NCBI GenBank assembly: GCA_964429695.1 | Contig: CAYSCS010000055.1 | Coordinates: 1 to 28,961, forward strand | Length of the DNA: 28,961 nucleotides | Source: CAYSCS01 sp964429695 | Lineage (GTDB): Bacteria > Acidobacteriota > Aminicenantia > Aminicenantales > Aminicenantaceae | Direction of reading: 5' to 3' | Shown here: one piece after another, positions 1 through 7,938 of the stretch | Position numbering within the stretch: position 1 is the first letter of the stretch | How the letters are laid out: each line of letters starts with the position of its first letter | The notes under the pieces: generated by a model | The model's database searches: none | Told to the model about the DNA's origin: nothing | Seen by the model: only the letters and a program-made list of their open reading frames with translations | Translations under genes and position numbers: made by a program

Positions 1-224
1 ACATCGTTCTCTCTGCTTATGTTGCCTCCCTCGCCGCTCACGGATTTGGCTAACTGAGGATTCTTCAGTTCTTTAACAGAGGAAAGAGGAGGATAAAAAG
101 GAGTAATCTCTTCTAAATGACAATCAGAAGGAGATAAATAAAATTCTCCAAGGAAAGGAGATTCATATTCTAACTTGTTCATCGTTCTAATAGATTGATT
201 TTGCTTTCCCTGTTTCTTTTTCAT
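1..224 (-). CDS. Unrecognised protein, 5' part only (runs off left edge)
   Basis: Reading leftward from an ATG at 224-222, the frame stays open for 74 codons to the window edge, so this is the N-terminal part of a gene whose end lies outside. The start is the only ATG downstream of an in-frame stop at 236-234. The peptide begins MKKKQGKQNQS and continues through SPFLGEFYLSPSD to an end rich in K, S and G. It has no hydrophobic signal segment and no motif I recognise. The ribosome binding site is weak (a GATGG-like stretch). It is divergent from the amidohydrolase operon, with 280 bases between the starts. It could be a spurious open frame, but 74 codons without a stop at this base composition lend some support. 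No function is proposed. Confidence 0.45.
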   Translation of the reverse strand, partial: MKKKQGKQNQSIRTMNKLEYESPFLGEFYLSPSDCHLEEITPFYPPLSSVKELKNPQLAKSVSGEGGNISREND

Positions 225-504
225 TAAAATCCATCATTTTTGAACAGCATCAAAGAAAGGAAATTACTTACTTAAACATAGTTTAAAAATTTATCTATCA
301 TTTTAGCTTAAATAATTGAGTTAGGAGTAAATATTCTCCATTTCATTGAGAGATACCAAAACAGGAGATTTCAGATTTTATTAAGTAAAGGAATATCTTT
401 TTTCGTGGCCTTTTACTTTTTTTGAATTCTTGTTTTTGTTAGAATATTTTGATTAAAAGTCAAAGGGGATGTTTTTATAGATAACTTCTTGAAAGAGGAG
501 GAAC
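225..504. other. Divergent intergenic region
   Basis: This is an AT-rich spacer between two divergent starts, so promoters for both directions should lie here. No gene was seen. A weak plus-strand promoter candidate is TTGAAT at 422-427, a 17-base spacer, then TATTTT at 445-450. The plus-strand gene has a strong AGAGGAGG-type ribosome binding site just before its ATG at 505. No terminator hairpin was noticed. Confidence 0.4.
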
Positions 505-2154
505 ATGAAAAAGAAAGCTAAAGTTAAGCGAGTGATTGTTCTTTTCTTTTTCTCCCTTTTTCTACTCTTGAGTTTCTCTGAGGCACGCGTTCTTCCTGTT
601 TATGCGGTTGTCAACTGTAAAATCTTTCCTGTTTCAGGTCCTCCTATAGAAAAGGGTGTAATCGTAATTCGAAATGGACTCATAGAGTCAATTGGAGAAG
701 AGGGAAAAATCGTAATCCCTGAAGATGCGGAGATAATAGAAGGTGAAGGTTGCTTTGCTTACCCAGGGTTGATTGATGCCCATGGCTCATTTTTCTTAGA
801 GACAAAGAAAGAAGAAGAGCCCTCTTCTGAAAGGGAAAGATTACCAGCGCTCTCCCCACAGGAGAAGTTTAAGCCACATCCCGAATTTCAAGTTTTTAAA
901 TCCCTGAAGCCCAAGAAATCAGTACTCGAGAGTCTTCACAGGATAGGGTTCACGACCGTTCTTGTTGTTCCCGAGGAAGAAATTTTTGCGGGTCAGAGTG
1001 TTCTCCTCAACCTCAATGGAGAAGAAGCTCAAGCGATGGTCGTAAAGAATCCTTTTGCTCTCCACATAAATTTTGTTACCAACAGAAATACTTACCCTAC
1101 GAGCCTGATGGGAACCATGGCTTTCTTGCGTCAGTCATTCCTTGATACAGAGCACTACGCTCTTCATAGCGCTTTTTTTTCTCGACACTCAAAAGGTTTA
1201 AGAAGACCTGAATATGATCCGTTTCTGGAGTCCCTCATTCCCTTTGTCGCAGAAAAGAAGCCTGTGGTCTTCAATTGTGCAAACTTAGAGGATATCAAGC
1301 GAGCCCTTATTCTCATCGATGAATTCAAGCTGAATGGATACATCGCAGGAGCTAATGAAGCATGGAGAGTGGTTGGGCATTTAGAAAGGGCAAAAGTGCC
1401 GCTTTTTATTTCCCTCGATTATAAGCCCCCTTTAAACAGTATCTATGCTACCCAAGGGGAGGAGTTAAGGGAGAAAGCTGAAAAGGAAATCTATCCTGAA
1501 AACCCGGCGATTCTCTCCAAGAAAGGATTGAGGTTTGCTCTCTGCTCCCACACCCTGAAAAAATCCGAGGACATTCTAAAAAATGTTCAAAAGGCAATAG
1601 AAAGAGGATTGCCCAGGGAAGAAGCGCTCAAGGCTATGACCATTATTCCTGCAAGATTTTTGGGCGTGGATAATCTCCTGGGAAGCCTTGAGCAGGGAAA
1701 GATTGCCAATATCATTTTCACTTCTGGAGAGATTTTTAAGGAGGGAACTAGGGTGAAGAGAGTCTTTGTTGATGGTCTCTCTTTTGAAGTCAAAGAGCCG
1801 CCAAAGGCAGAGGCGCCCGCTTTATTTAACATCTCAGGGAGGTGGCTGGCAAAAATTACAAGTCCCATGGGAGATATGGAGATGACTCTGGAAATTGAAC
1901 AGGAAGGTAACTCTATCTTAGGAAAAATACTCTCTGAATTCGGACAATGGGAGATTACAGACGGCTTGATAACAGGAAAGGAGCTTAGTTTTACTATTTC
2001 TGCCATGATCATGGGAGAGACGGTAGAGTTAACCTTCAAAGGGGAAGCTGAGATGGATTCCCTTGTAGGGACATTTTCCTTCATGGGTATCACGGCAGCC
2101 ATGAGAGCAACCAGAATTCCAGGAGAAAACTTCAAAAGAGGAGGGATAAGATGA
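505..2154 (+). CDS. Exported amidohydrolase-family protein with degraded metal site and C-terminal beta-rich domain
   Basis: A 549-residue member of the amidohydrolase (PF01979-type) superfamily. Residues 1-28 form a basic-hydrophobic signal segment, so it is probably periplasmic. The usual small beta domain (VIVIRNGLIESIG) leads to PGLIDAHGS near 87-95: the HxH metal motif keeps His93 but has Ser at 95. The later His ligand region reads NCANLEDI (~257-264) and the catalytic Asp region reads ALCSH, with His349 where Asp is expected. The C-terminal family signature (EALKAMTIIPA ... GSLEQGKIANII) is clear. Residues ~440-540 form an extra glycine- and beta-rich domain (ISGRWLAKITSPMG ... GTFSFMG), lipocalin-like in pattern. 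It is first of three genes, and its stop overlaps the next start as ATGA. It is probably not a canonical hydrolase; a structural or binding partner role is inferred. Confidence 0.85.
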   Translation: MKKKAKVKRVIVLFFFSLFLLLSFSEARVLPVYAVVNCKIFPVSGPPIEKGVIVIRNGLIESIGEEGKIVIPEDAEIIEGEGCFAYPGLIDAHGSFFLETKKEEEPSSERERLPALSPQEKFKPHPEFQVFKSLKPKKSVLESLHRIGFTTVLVVPEEEIFAGQSVLLNLNGEEAQAMVVKNPFALHINFVTNRNTYPTSLMGTMAFLRQSFLDTEHYALHSAFFSRHSKGLRRPEYDPFLESLIPFVAEKKPVVFNCANLEDIKRALILIDEFKLNGYIAGANEAWRVVGHLERAKVPLFISLDYKPPLNSIYATQGEELREKAEKEIYPENPAILSKKGLRFALCSHTLKKSEDILKNVQKAIERGLPREEALKAMTIIPARFLGVDNLLGSLEQGKIANIIFTSGEIFKEGTRVKRVFVDGLSFEVKEPPKAEAPALFNISGRWLAKITSPMGDMEMTLEIEQEGNSILGKILSEFGQWEITDGLITGKELSFTISAMIMGETVELTFKGEAEMDSLVGTFSFMGITAAMRATRIPGENFKRGGIR

Positions 2155-3458
2155 GAGAGAAAATAATCTCCTTTATGATTGTGCTCAATATTATTACTTG
2201 TTTCGCTGTTTTTTCATTTGCGCAGGATTTGCTGATAAAAAATGGAACAATTTTAACCATAACTCAAGGAAAGATTCCCAAAGGTGACATCCTCATTATG
2301 GGTGGAGTGATAAGAAGAATTGCAGACAACATAGAACCTCCGCCTGGGGTCAAGGTCATTGATGCCATAGGGAAATTTGTGATGCCTGGAATCATCGATT
2401 CCCATACTCATATTGCCTTAGCAGGGGTAAACGAAAGCGGAGAGACCATTTCCTCTGAAGTGAAGATGATGGATGTCCTCAACGCCGAGGACCCTGCCAT
2501 CTTTACCGCCCTGACGGGAGGTGTGACTATGGTTCACACCATGCACGGGAGCGGCAACCCCATTGGAGGCGAGAACGTCGTGCTCAAAATGAAGTGGGGA
2601 AAGCCTTCGGAGGAGATGATTGTCCATGAGGCTCTTCGCACTCTCAAATTCGCCCTCGGAGAAAATCCGAAACAGGCAAATATATTTTCCCTTGGAGAGC
2701 CGCGTTATCCACAGACGAGGATGGGCGTTAATGCTATCATAAGACGCGAGTTTCTGAAGGCAAAGGATTATCTAGAGCAGTGGGAGAGGTATGATGAAGC
2801 AAAAAGGTCAAAAAACCCCCCAAAAAATCTTCTTCCTCCAAGAAAAGACCTGAAGCTTGAACCTTTGGTTGATATGCTTCGCGGCAAAATGGTTGCTCGT
2901 TGTCATAGTTACAGAGCCGATGAGACTCTCGAGTTCATAGAGCTCTCAAAAGAATTCGGGTTCAAAATAGCAGCCTTCGAGCACGCCTCCGAAGCCTTCA
3001 AGATAGCCGACAAGCTTGTAGAGGAGAAAATCGGGATTTCCATCTTTCTTGATAACTGGGCCTATAAGGTAGAGGCATCAGAAGGAATTGCCTATAATGC
3101 AGCTTATTGTGCGAAAAAAGGGGTTCTGGTTTCTATAAATTCTGATTCCAATGAAAGGATAAGACGCCTCTTCAATGATGCCGCTAAGGCCATGAAATAT
3201 GGCGATCTGAGTGAGGAAGAAGCCCTGAAGCTCATCACCATCAACCCTGCCATTCAACTTGGCGTAGAGAAGATTGCAGGAAGCCTTGAGGTTGGAAAAC
3301 ATGGGGATATAGCAATTTTTTCTGAACATCCGCTGAGCGCTTACACCTGTTGCGAGATAACCATCATTGAGGGCGAAGTTTATTTTGATCGTGCTCAATA
3401 TCTTAAGCAGAGAGAAGAGGAAAAGAAGAAAGAAGAAGTTAAGAAAGGGTTAAATTGA
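2151..3458 (+). CDS. Exported amidohydrolase (imidazolonepropionase-related), catalytically complete
   Basis: A 435-residue amidohydrolase with an N-terminal signal segment (residues ~1-24). Unlike both neighbours it keeps the full site: PGIIDSHTH with His85 and His87, His252 in RCHSYRAD, His278 in FEHASE, and Asp332 in SINSDSNE. It also has the family's MHGSGNPIGGENVVLK stretch at ~131-146. The end shows the usual composite-domain return (GSLEVGKHGDIAIF). Relatives act on cyclic amides, N-acyl amino acids or dipeptides; the substrate cannot be read from sequence. The start overlaps the previous stop by four bases (ATGA), with a strong GAGGAGGG ribosome binding site in the upstream gene, so translation is likely coupled. 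The last ~20 residues are a charged K/E tail. It is the likely active subunit of the three-gene set. Confidence 0.9.
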   Translation: MREKIISFMIVLNIITCFAVFSFAQDLLIKNGTILTITQGKIPKGDILIMGGVIRRIADNIEPPPGVKVIDAIGKFVMPGIIDSHTHIALAGVNESGETISSEVKMMDVLNAEDPAIFTALTGGVTMVHTMHGSGNPIGGENVVLKMKWGKPSEEMIVHEALRTLKFALGENPKQANIFSLGEPRYPQTRMGVNAIIRREFLKAKDYLEQWERYDEAKRSKNPPKNLLPPRKDLKLEPLVDMLRGKMVARCHSYRADETLEFIELSKEFGFKIAAFEHASEAFKIADKLVEEKIGISIFLDNWAYKVEASEGIAYNAAYCAKKGVLVSINSDSNERIRRLFNDAAKAMKYGDLSEEEALKLITINPAIQLGVEKIAGSLEVGKHGDIAIFSEHPLSAYTCCEITIIEGEVYFDRAQYLKQREEEKKKEEVKKGLN

Positions 3459-3472
3459 GCTGGAGGGAGAAA

Positions 3473-4747
3473 ATGAGGGAAAAAATAGTAATTATTTTAG
3501 CAATGCTCAGTCTTTTTATTCCTTTATTTTCAGAGCAAGAAAAGAAAACTGAGTTAATCGCAATTCAAGGAGGGAAGATAATCCCAGTAGGAGGAGAGGA
3601 GATCGAAGGAGGAACTGTGCTGATCAGAGGGAGGTTGATTGAAGCCTTAGGGAAGGAGATAGAAATTCCTCAGGGCGCAAAAATAATCTCTGCCAAAGGG
3701 CTCTTTGTGTATCCAGGTATGATAGATGGGCAGTGTTATTTGGGGCTTCAAGAGATAGGCTCCATAAGAGCTACCGTTGATTCCACGGAGACAGGAATCA
3801 TCAACCCCCAGCTTCAGGCAGTTGAAGCTCTGAGGCCTGACTCAATCCATATTCCGATTGCTCGCGCCAACGGCATAACGGCGGCTCTTGTGGTTCCCAC
3901 AGGAGGCTTAGTTGCTGGGCAGAGTGGATTGATAAGGCTTTATGGAATGACGCCGCAGGAGATGGTGATAAAGTCGCCTATGGCCATGCACATCAACCTT
4001 CCTTCTTTACCCTCAAGTTCAAGACAACAAAGGAGAGGAGATCAACCCGAAGAGGCGTCCAAGAGAATCAAGGAATTGAAGGAACTTTTTGCCAAAGTAC
4101 GTCATTATCAGAAGCAGAGACAATTTGCCAGAAAGAATAAAATTCTTCCTCTACCAGAATTTGATGAAAAGCTTGAATTCCTGTTACCTGTTATTGACGG
4201 TACTATGCCACTCTTTATTTCAGTCCACGCTGAAAAAGATATCCGAGAGGCAATGAAATTTGTGGAAGAAGAGAAACTAAAGGCGATCTTTTTTGGAGTC
4301 GAAGAAGGATGGAAAGTAGCTGAGGAACTAGCTAAATCTGGCATTCCTGTTATCTTTGACTCCCTCTACGAATTGCCTTCAAAATGGGAGGATGGCTACG
4401 ATGCTCTCTATAGAAATCCTGGTATTCTGAGGAAAGCTGGAGTGAAGATTGCCTTTTCCTCTTCAAGCGCGAGTCTAGCCAAGGATTTGCCCTATCACGC
4501 TTCAAAGGCCGCAGCTTTTGGGCTCGACAGAAGCGAAGCACTTAAGGCTGTTACCCTCTATCCTGCTGAGATTTTCGGAGTAGATAACCTCATGGGAAGC
4601 CTTGAGAGCGGGAAGCTAGCCAATATTGTTGTCTCCGATGGAGACATCCTCGAACTTGCTACCCATGTAAAGCATGTGTTCATCGAAGGGAAAGAGATGG
4701 ATTTAAAGACCCGATATGAAGAACTCCTCGATAAATACAAGAAGTGA
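3473..4747 (+). CDS. Exported amidohydrolase-family protein with lost metal ligands
   Basis: About 424 residues from the ATG at 3473, which has GGAGG at 3462-3466 placed correctly. The frame also allows a TTG at 3455 overlapping the previous stop, but its ribosome binding site is poor. A signal segment (MREKIVIILAMLSLF) starts the protein. The HxH position reads PGMIDGQCYLG, so both His are replaced (Gln87, Tyr89). His252 survives in SVHAEKDI, and the catalytic Asp position reads AFSSSS. The segment from LGLQEIGSIRATVD through RPDSIHIPIARANGITAAL to GGLVAGQSG matches a recognisable amidohydrolase subfamily in which the HxH is commonly degenerate (from memory). The C-terminus (GSLESGKLANIVV) is typical. 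It is the last gene of the operon, no terminator was seen, and it is a likely non-catalytic partner of the middle gene. Confidence 0.85.
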   Translation: MREKIVIILAMLSLFIPLFSEQEKKTELIAIQGGKIIPVGGEEIEGGTVLIRGRLIEALGKEIEIPQGAKIISAKGLFVYPGMIDGQCYLGLQEIGSIRATVDSTETGIINPQLQAVEALRPDSIHIPIARANGITAALVVPTGGLVAGQSGLIRLYGMTPQEMVIKSPMAMHINLPSLPSSSRQQRRGDQPEEASKRIKELKELFAKVRHYQKQRQFARKNKILPLPEFDEKLEFLLPVIDGTMPLFISVHAEKDIREAMKFVEEEKLKAIFFGVEEGWKVAEELAKSGIPVIFDSLYELPSKWEDGYDALYRNPGILRKAGVKIAFSSSSASLAKDLPYHASKAAAFGLDRSEALKAVTLYPAEIFGVDNLMGSLESGKLANIVVSDGDILELATHVKHVFIEGKEMDLKTRYEELLDKYKK

Positions 4748-4765
4748 GCCCAATCAAAATAATAC

Positions 4766-4981
4766 ATGCTTGAATTTGAAATTGAAGAAGGAGATTAGCG
4801 CAAGGAAGAAGGAATTTCAGAGATACGAGAGAAAGTTTGGGTTAAAGTTAAAAAAGCGCATCCTCTAGAGCTTGAAAAAAAATTAGAGAGATCAAAATAA
4901 GCATTTGGGGCGTATTATAAAGATAAAGAGGGAGATATTCAGAAGAACTTTTTCCAGAATCATTTTAGAGAGAAATTTTAA
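4766..4981 (+). pseudogene. Unidentified degenerate coding remnant
   Basis: One frame starting at the ATG at 4766 reads 71 codons of coding-like sequence, broken by TAG at 4796-4798 and TAA at 4898-4900 and ending at TAA 4979-4981. The pieces (ISEIREKVWVKVKKAHP, LELEKKLERS, AFGAYYKDKEGDIQ) look like a charged helical protein, but I cannot name a family. It lies between the amidohydrolase operon and a broken pyruvyl transferase gene, so it may belong to the same decay zone. It could also be chance, since AT-rich noncoding DNA often gives K/E/I-rich peptides. Confidence 0.25.
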
Positions 4982-4989
4982 AGAGAAGG

Positions 4990-6187
4990 ATGGTTTATAA
5001 AACCAAGCCGACGATCTGCCTAATGGAAACATTCGGGGAATCAAACGCTGGAGATGATATTATGCTCCTTTCTCTAATCTTCGACCTCCAGTTGCGTCTT
5101 CCTGGCTGCCGAATAATCATTTTCACCGGGAGTCGGGATAAAACCTTCAGACTTCTTTTGAGAGAGGGAATCTCACTTGATTCCATCGAGCTAGTTTACA
5201 CGGGAAGGTGGGGGCTTTGTGAACCAGAGACTGGGTTTTTCCGCTCCCAGGCATGGGTCTGGAAGAACATTCGCTGGACAAGAAGAAGTGATATTTTCTT
5301 GATTGGGCCAGGGACACAATTCAAGGATGTAACCAGGAGGTTCAGGCCTTTGTTTTTTCTAAGCTGGGCTATCCTTGCCTTGGTCTTGGGAACTCCCAAT
5401 GCTTTTATCGGCATGGGTTACTGGAAGATAGAAGGATGTTTGTGTCAGAAAGAGCTCAAGCTCATTGCCAATCGTTCGGCTTTTATCTCCACCCGCGATG
5501 AAGCTTCAGCACAAAAGTTAGCTATCCTCGGGGTCCTGGGCTCAAGAATCTTCTCTCTTACCAACTTACCAACGTGAGTTTTTGCAACGCCCTGAATCAT
5601 GACCAGAACTTAAGATGAGCAAAGATGTCCCTTTAATTGGCTGCACAGCACGTTGCTTTTCTAGAGAAGATTTCCAGAGGCAATGGATTAAGAATTATGA
5701 AAGGTTCTTAGCTTTCCTTTTGGGATGAATAAAGAACAAGTACGGAGGACGTCTTTTATTTTTCACTTTTTATAAAGAGAGTGCCTGGCCAGACTTAAGA
5801 GCTTTTGAAAGCATATACCGTCTAATTCAAATTCAGGATTTTAAAGGAGAGATTTGCCACTGGAAAATGCTTGGAGAACTCAGAACTCAAATAGCTGCCT
5901 GCGACGGTTTTATAGGCACTAGACTTCATTCCGTTTTCCTTGCTGTGTATGCTAATGTTCCTATGTTAGCTATCTCCCAGGGGAGCAAGGCCTGGAATTT
6001 CATGAGCGAAAATGCCTGGGTAGGTTCGTCATTCATATATAAGAGAGGGCCGGGATCTTCTTTAGAAATAAAGGCGGTCAAGAAAACTCTCGCTGGTATT
6101 TGCGAGGCAGAAACAAAAAAGGCTCGCTTTCATTTCGACCTCGTCTTTCAGATCATTGAGAGGAAAAAGAGCGGTAAGCTGGGTTAA
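4990..6187 (+). pseudogene. Polysaccharide pyruvyl transferase family (PF04230/CsaB-WcaK-like), broken
   Basis: The N-terminal part (4990-5577, 195 codons) has the family's opening NAGDDIML, then LIGPGTQFKD, FIGMGYWK and STRDEASAQKLAILG. That frame ends at TGA 5575-5577. The rest continues in another frame: LIGCTARCFS ... NYERFLAFLLG, a TGA at 5726-5728, then AWPDLRAFESIYRLIQI and the diagnostic C-terminal stretch GFIGTRLHSVFLAVYANVP. A further in-frame stop sits at 5600-5602. At least one frameshift (between ~5560 and 5610) and one or two nonsense codons are needed. The reconstructed length of ~398 codons matches the family's usual 350-400. Intact members transfer ketal pyruvate to cell-surface polysaccharides. 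No polysaccharide genes are nearby. Family identity is secure; loss of function is very likely. Confidence 0.85.
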
Positions 6188-6466
6188 GAAGGATAAGAGC
6201 CGTGAGCTTAAGGCAGAGTTTTTTTGCTGTAAAAAAATTCTGGTGTCTTGAGTTTAATCTTCAGTCGAAGCTCGCTCGTAAAGAACACTTATCTTTTTTT
6301 GAGTTTTTCGCTTTTTTTAAGAACTGAGAGCCTTTTCTAATCAGTCAAAAGACCCGGCAGAGATTAAAATCAAAGGAAATGGATATAGAGATCTGAAACT
6401 ATTTGAGATAATTAAAATGCTGAATTTTATTTTTTTCTCTCGCTTGCTAAAAATTGGTTAAAAATA
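6188..6466. other. AT-rich intergenic region
   Basis: About 280 bases with several T-runs and no convincing gene, hairpin or promoter. It separates the broken pyruvyl transferase gene from the next interrupted gene. Confidence 0.35.
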
Positions 6467-7198
6467 ATGACAATTTTTATGAAAATAAAGGGAGGAAAAG
6501 CTTTTATAAGAAGCGCTGTTATTTTTTTATTTTACCTTGTGCTCGTTTTTTTTCCTTTTCAGGAGAATAATGACACGAATTTGATCAAGGAAGAGGTTTC
6601 TGACCTAAATGGGGATGTTAAGAAAGAGATGGTTAAATTGTATGCGCCTGGAGAGCCGGAATGCACTAAAAGTGATTTTCTGCTTCAGGTTAATGAGCTA
6701 ATGTACAGGGGCTCTTTGATTGATTGCGTGGATTAGTTTTCGGTGATGGATATTAATCCTGATGATAAATATAAAGAGATATTTATTCATACTCCGGGAC
6801 CAAGTAGCGACGATAATTATCTGGTGCTTTATTTTGATGGCAGAAACATAAAAAAATCAGGAGAGATTGAGAGATGGATTCGGTATGTTGGAAAAGGGAC
6901 TGTGATCATTGATAACTGGGCGGGATTCTGGGTCTCAACTGAAAAATATATCCTGGATAAGAACCATCTGCTCAAGCCTGTTCCCCAGAAAATTTATTAT
7001 GTTGATGTGAAGGTAACCCCGGTAAGAGATTTTATAATTTATAATGACCCCTTTTCCCAGAAAGAAATAGGAAAAATCAATGCAGGTGAAAACATCACCG
7101 TTCTCTCTTATGAGTCAAGAAAAAGAAGAGAAAAACCTTATGATCCGAATGCCTGGTATTTGATTCTCTCAGAGAAGAGGATTCTTGGGTGGGCTTAA
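6467..7198 (+). pseudogene. Exported FG-GAP-like/SH3-like protein interrupted by one TAG
   Basis: A single frame of 243 codons is open except for one TAG at 6734-6736. The first part has a signal segment (FIRSAVIFLFYLVLVFF) and then SDLNGDVKKEMVKL, an FG-GAP-like acidic repeat. After the stop the same frame continues FSVMDINPDDKYKEIFIHTPGPSSDDNY, a pattern I associate with exported proteins that carry FG-GAP-like and SH3-like parts. It ends in a WYLI ... GWA stretch resembling a bacterial SH3 domain. The TAG sits where the family usually has a residue between Asp and Phe (GYVDGFS-like), so it is a nonsense change rather than a gene boundary. All three stop codons end other genes here, so reassignment of TAG is unlikely. 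No good ribosome binding site was seen at either candidate start (6467 or 6479). Confidence 0.65.
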
Positions 7199-7938
7199 TT
7201 AGAGAAATTTCAAGATTGCCTCCCTTGGGCGGATTAAGAGATTTTGGCATGTCTCTCAGTTTTTTCTTGGACATTGGCTAACCATATGACTTTGCAGCAA
7301 TTTCAAGCTTTTTCGCTGCGAGATAAAAAAGATAATTTTCTTTCCAATTTGCTAATTTAGGATTTATAGAAGGCAATTTCCTGAAAAAGAGTTTGACTTC
7401 TTCCTTGGCTCATTGAAATTGTAGATTAAGCCTCCTGAGTAAGATTCATGATTATCGATTCTTCGCTTGTGAAGATGCGTTTCGGGTTAAAACAGAAAGG
7501 GCATTAAATTTCCTCCAGAGTTCCAGAGAAACAAACTTCCACTCTCTAATTTTTCTCGCTCGAGAGCAAAATTTGAAATTGATAAAAGATAAAAAAGGTA
7601 AAGGACAAAAGTTTATTCCCTTTCTTCATCGAGTGATAAATTCCGCAATCTAGCTGACGAGAAATTCATTACGACCATCTTTAAGGAGAGGGAAGGAGTG
7701 AAAGATAAGCTCTATTGATGGAATGAGGACAAAATTAAGTCGAGCTTTAGAAACATAACTTTTAAGGGGATTACAAACAGAAAATCTAGAAAAGAGGAAC
7801 TATTTTTATAAATGAACCTATTCCTTTAAAAGCAAGATAAAAAGGATTAATTTAGGGATGAAAAGATGATAAAAAAGAAAGGAAAATTCTGTGAAGGCAT
7901 TTAAAGGCCTTTTTAGTCTGTTATCAAGGAGGTCTGAT
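7199..7938. other. Long gene-poor region before the M14 peptidase
   Basis: About 740 bases with no intact gene on either strand. Around 7613-7806 one plus-strand frame gives coding-like text (KVYSLSSSDKFRNLADEKF, then ITTIFKEREGVKDKLY) with internal stops, possibly another remnant but not nameable. A TATAAA at 7807-7812 lacks a matching -35. The only clear signal is AAGGAGG at 7926-7932, the ribosome binding site for the ATG at 7939. Confidence 0.35.

Noticed and set aside
1587..2135. Long minus-strand open frame (182 codons) inside the first amidohydrolase gene
   Set aside because: It lies wholly opposite a clear family gene, has no family signature, and reads as a typical shadow frame.
3455..3472. 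TTG at 3455 as start of the third amidohydrolase
   Set aside because: The ATG at 3473 has a properly spaced GGAGG and begins a standard signal segment; the TTG has no good site.
6467..7198. Reassigned TAG codon as explanation for the interrupted SH3-like gene
   Set aside because: glgA and glgB end at TAG at the expected family length, so TAG works as a stop here.
7244..7500. Possible small RNA or tRNA in the long gap before the M14 gene
   Set aside because: No T-loop consensus, cloverleaf arms or convincing stem structure was found.
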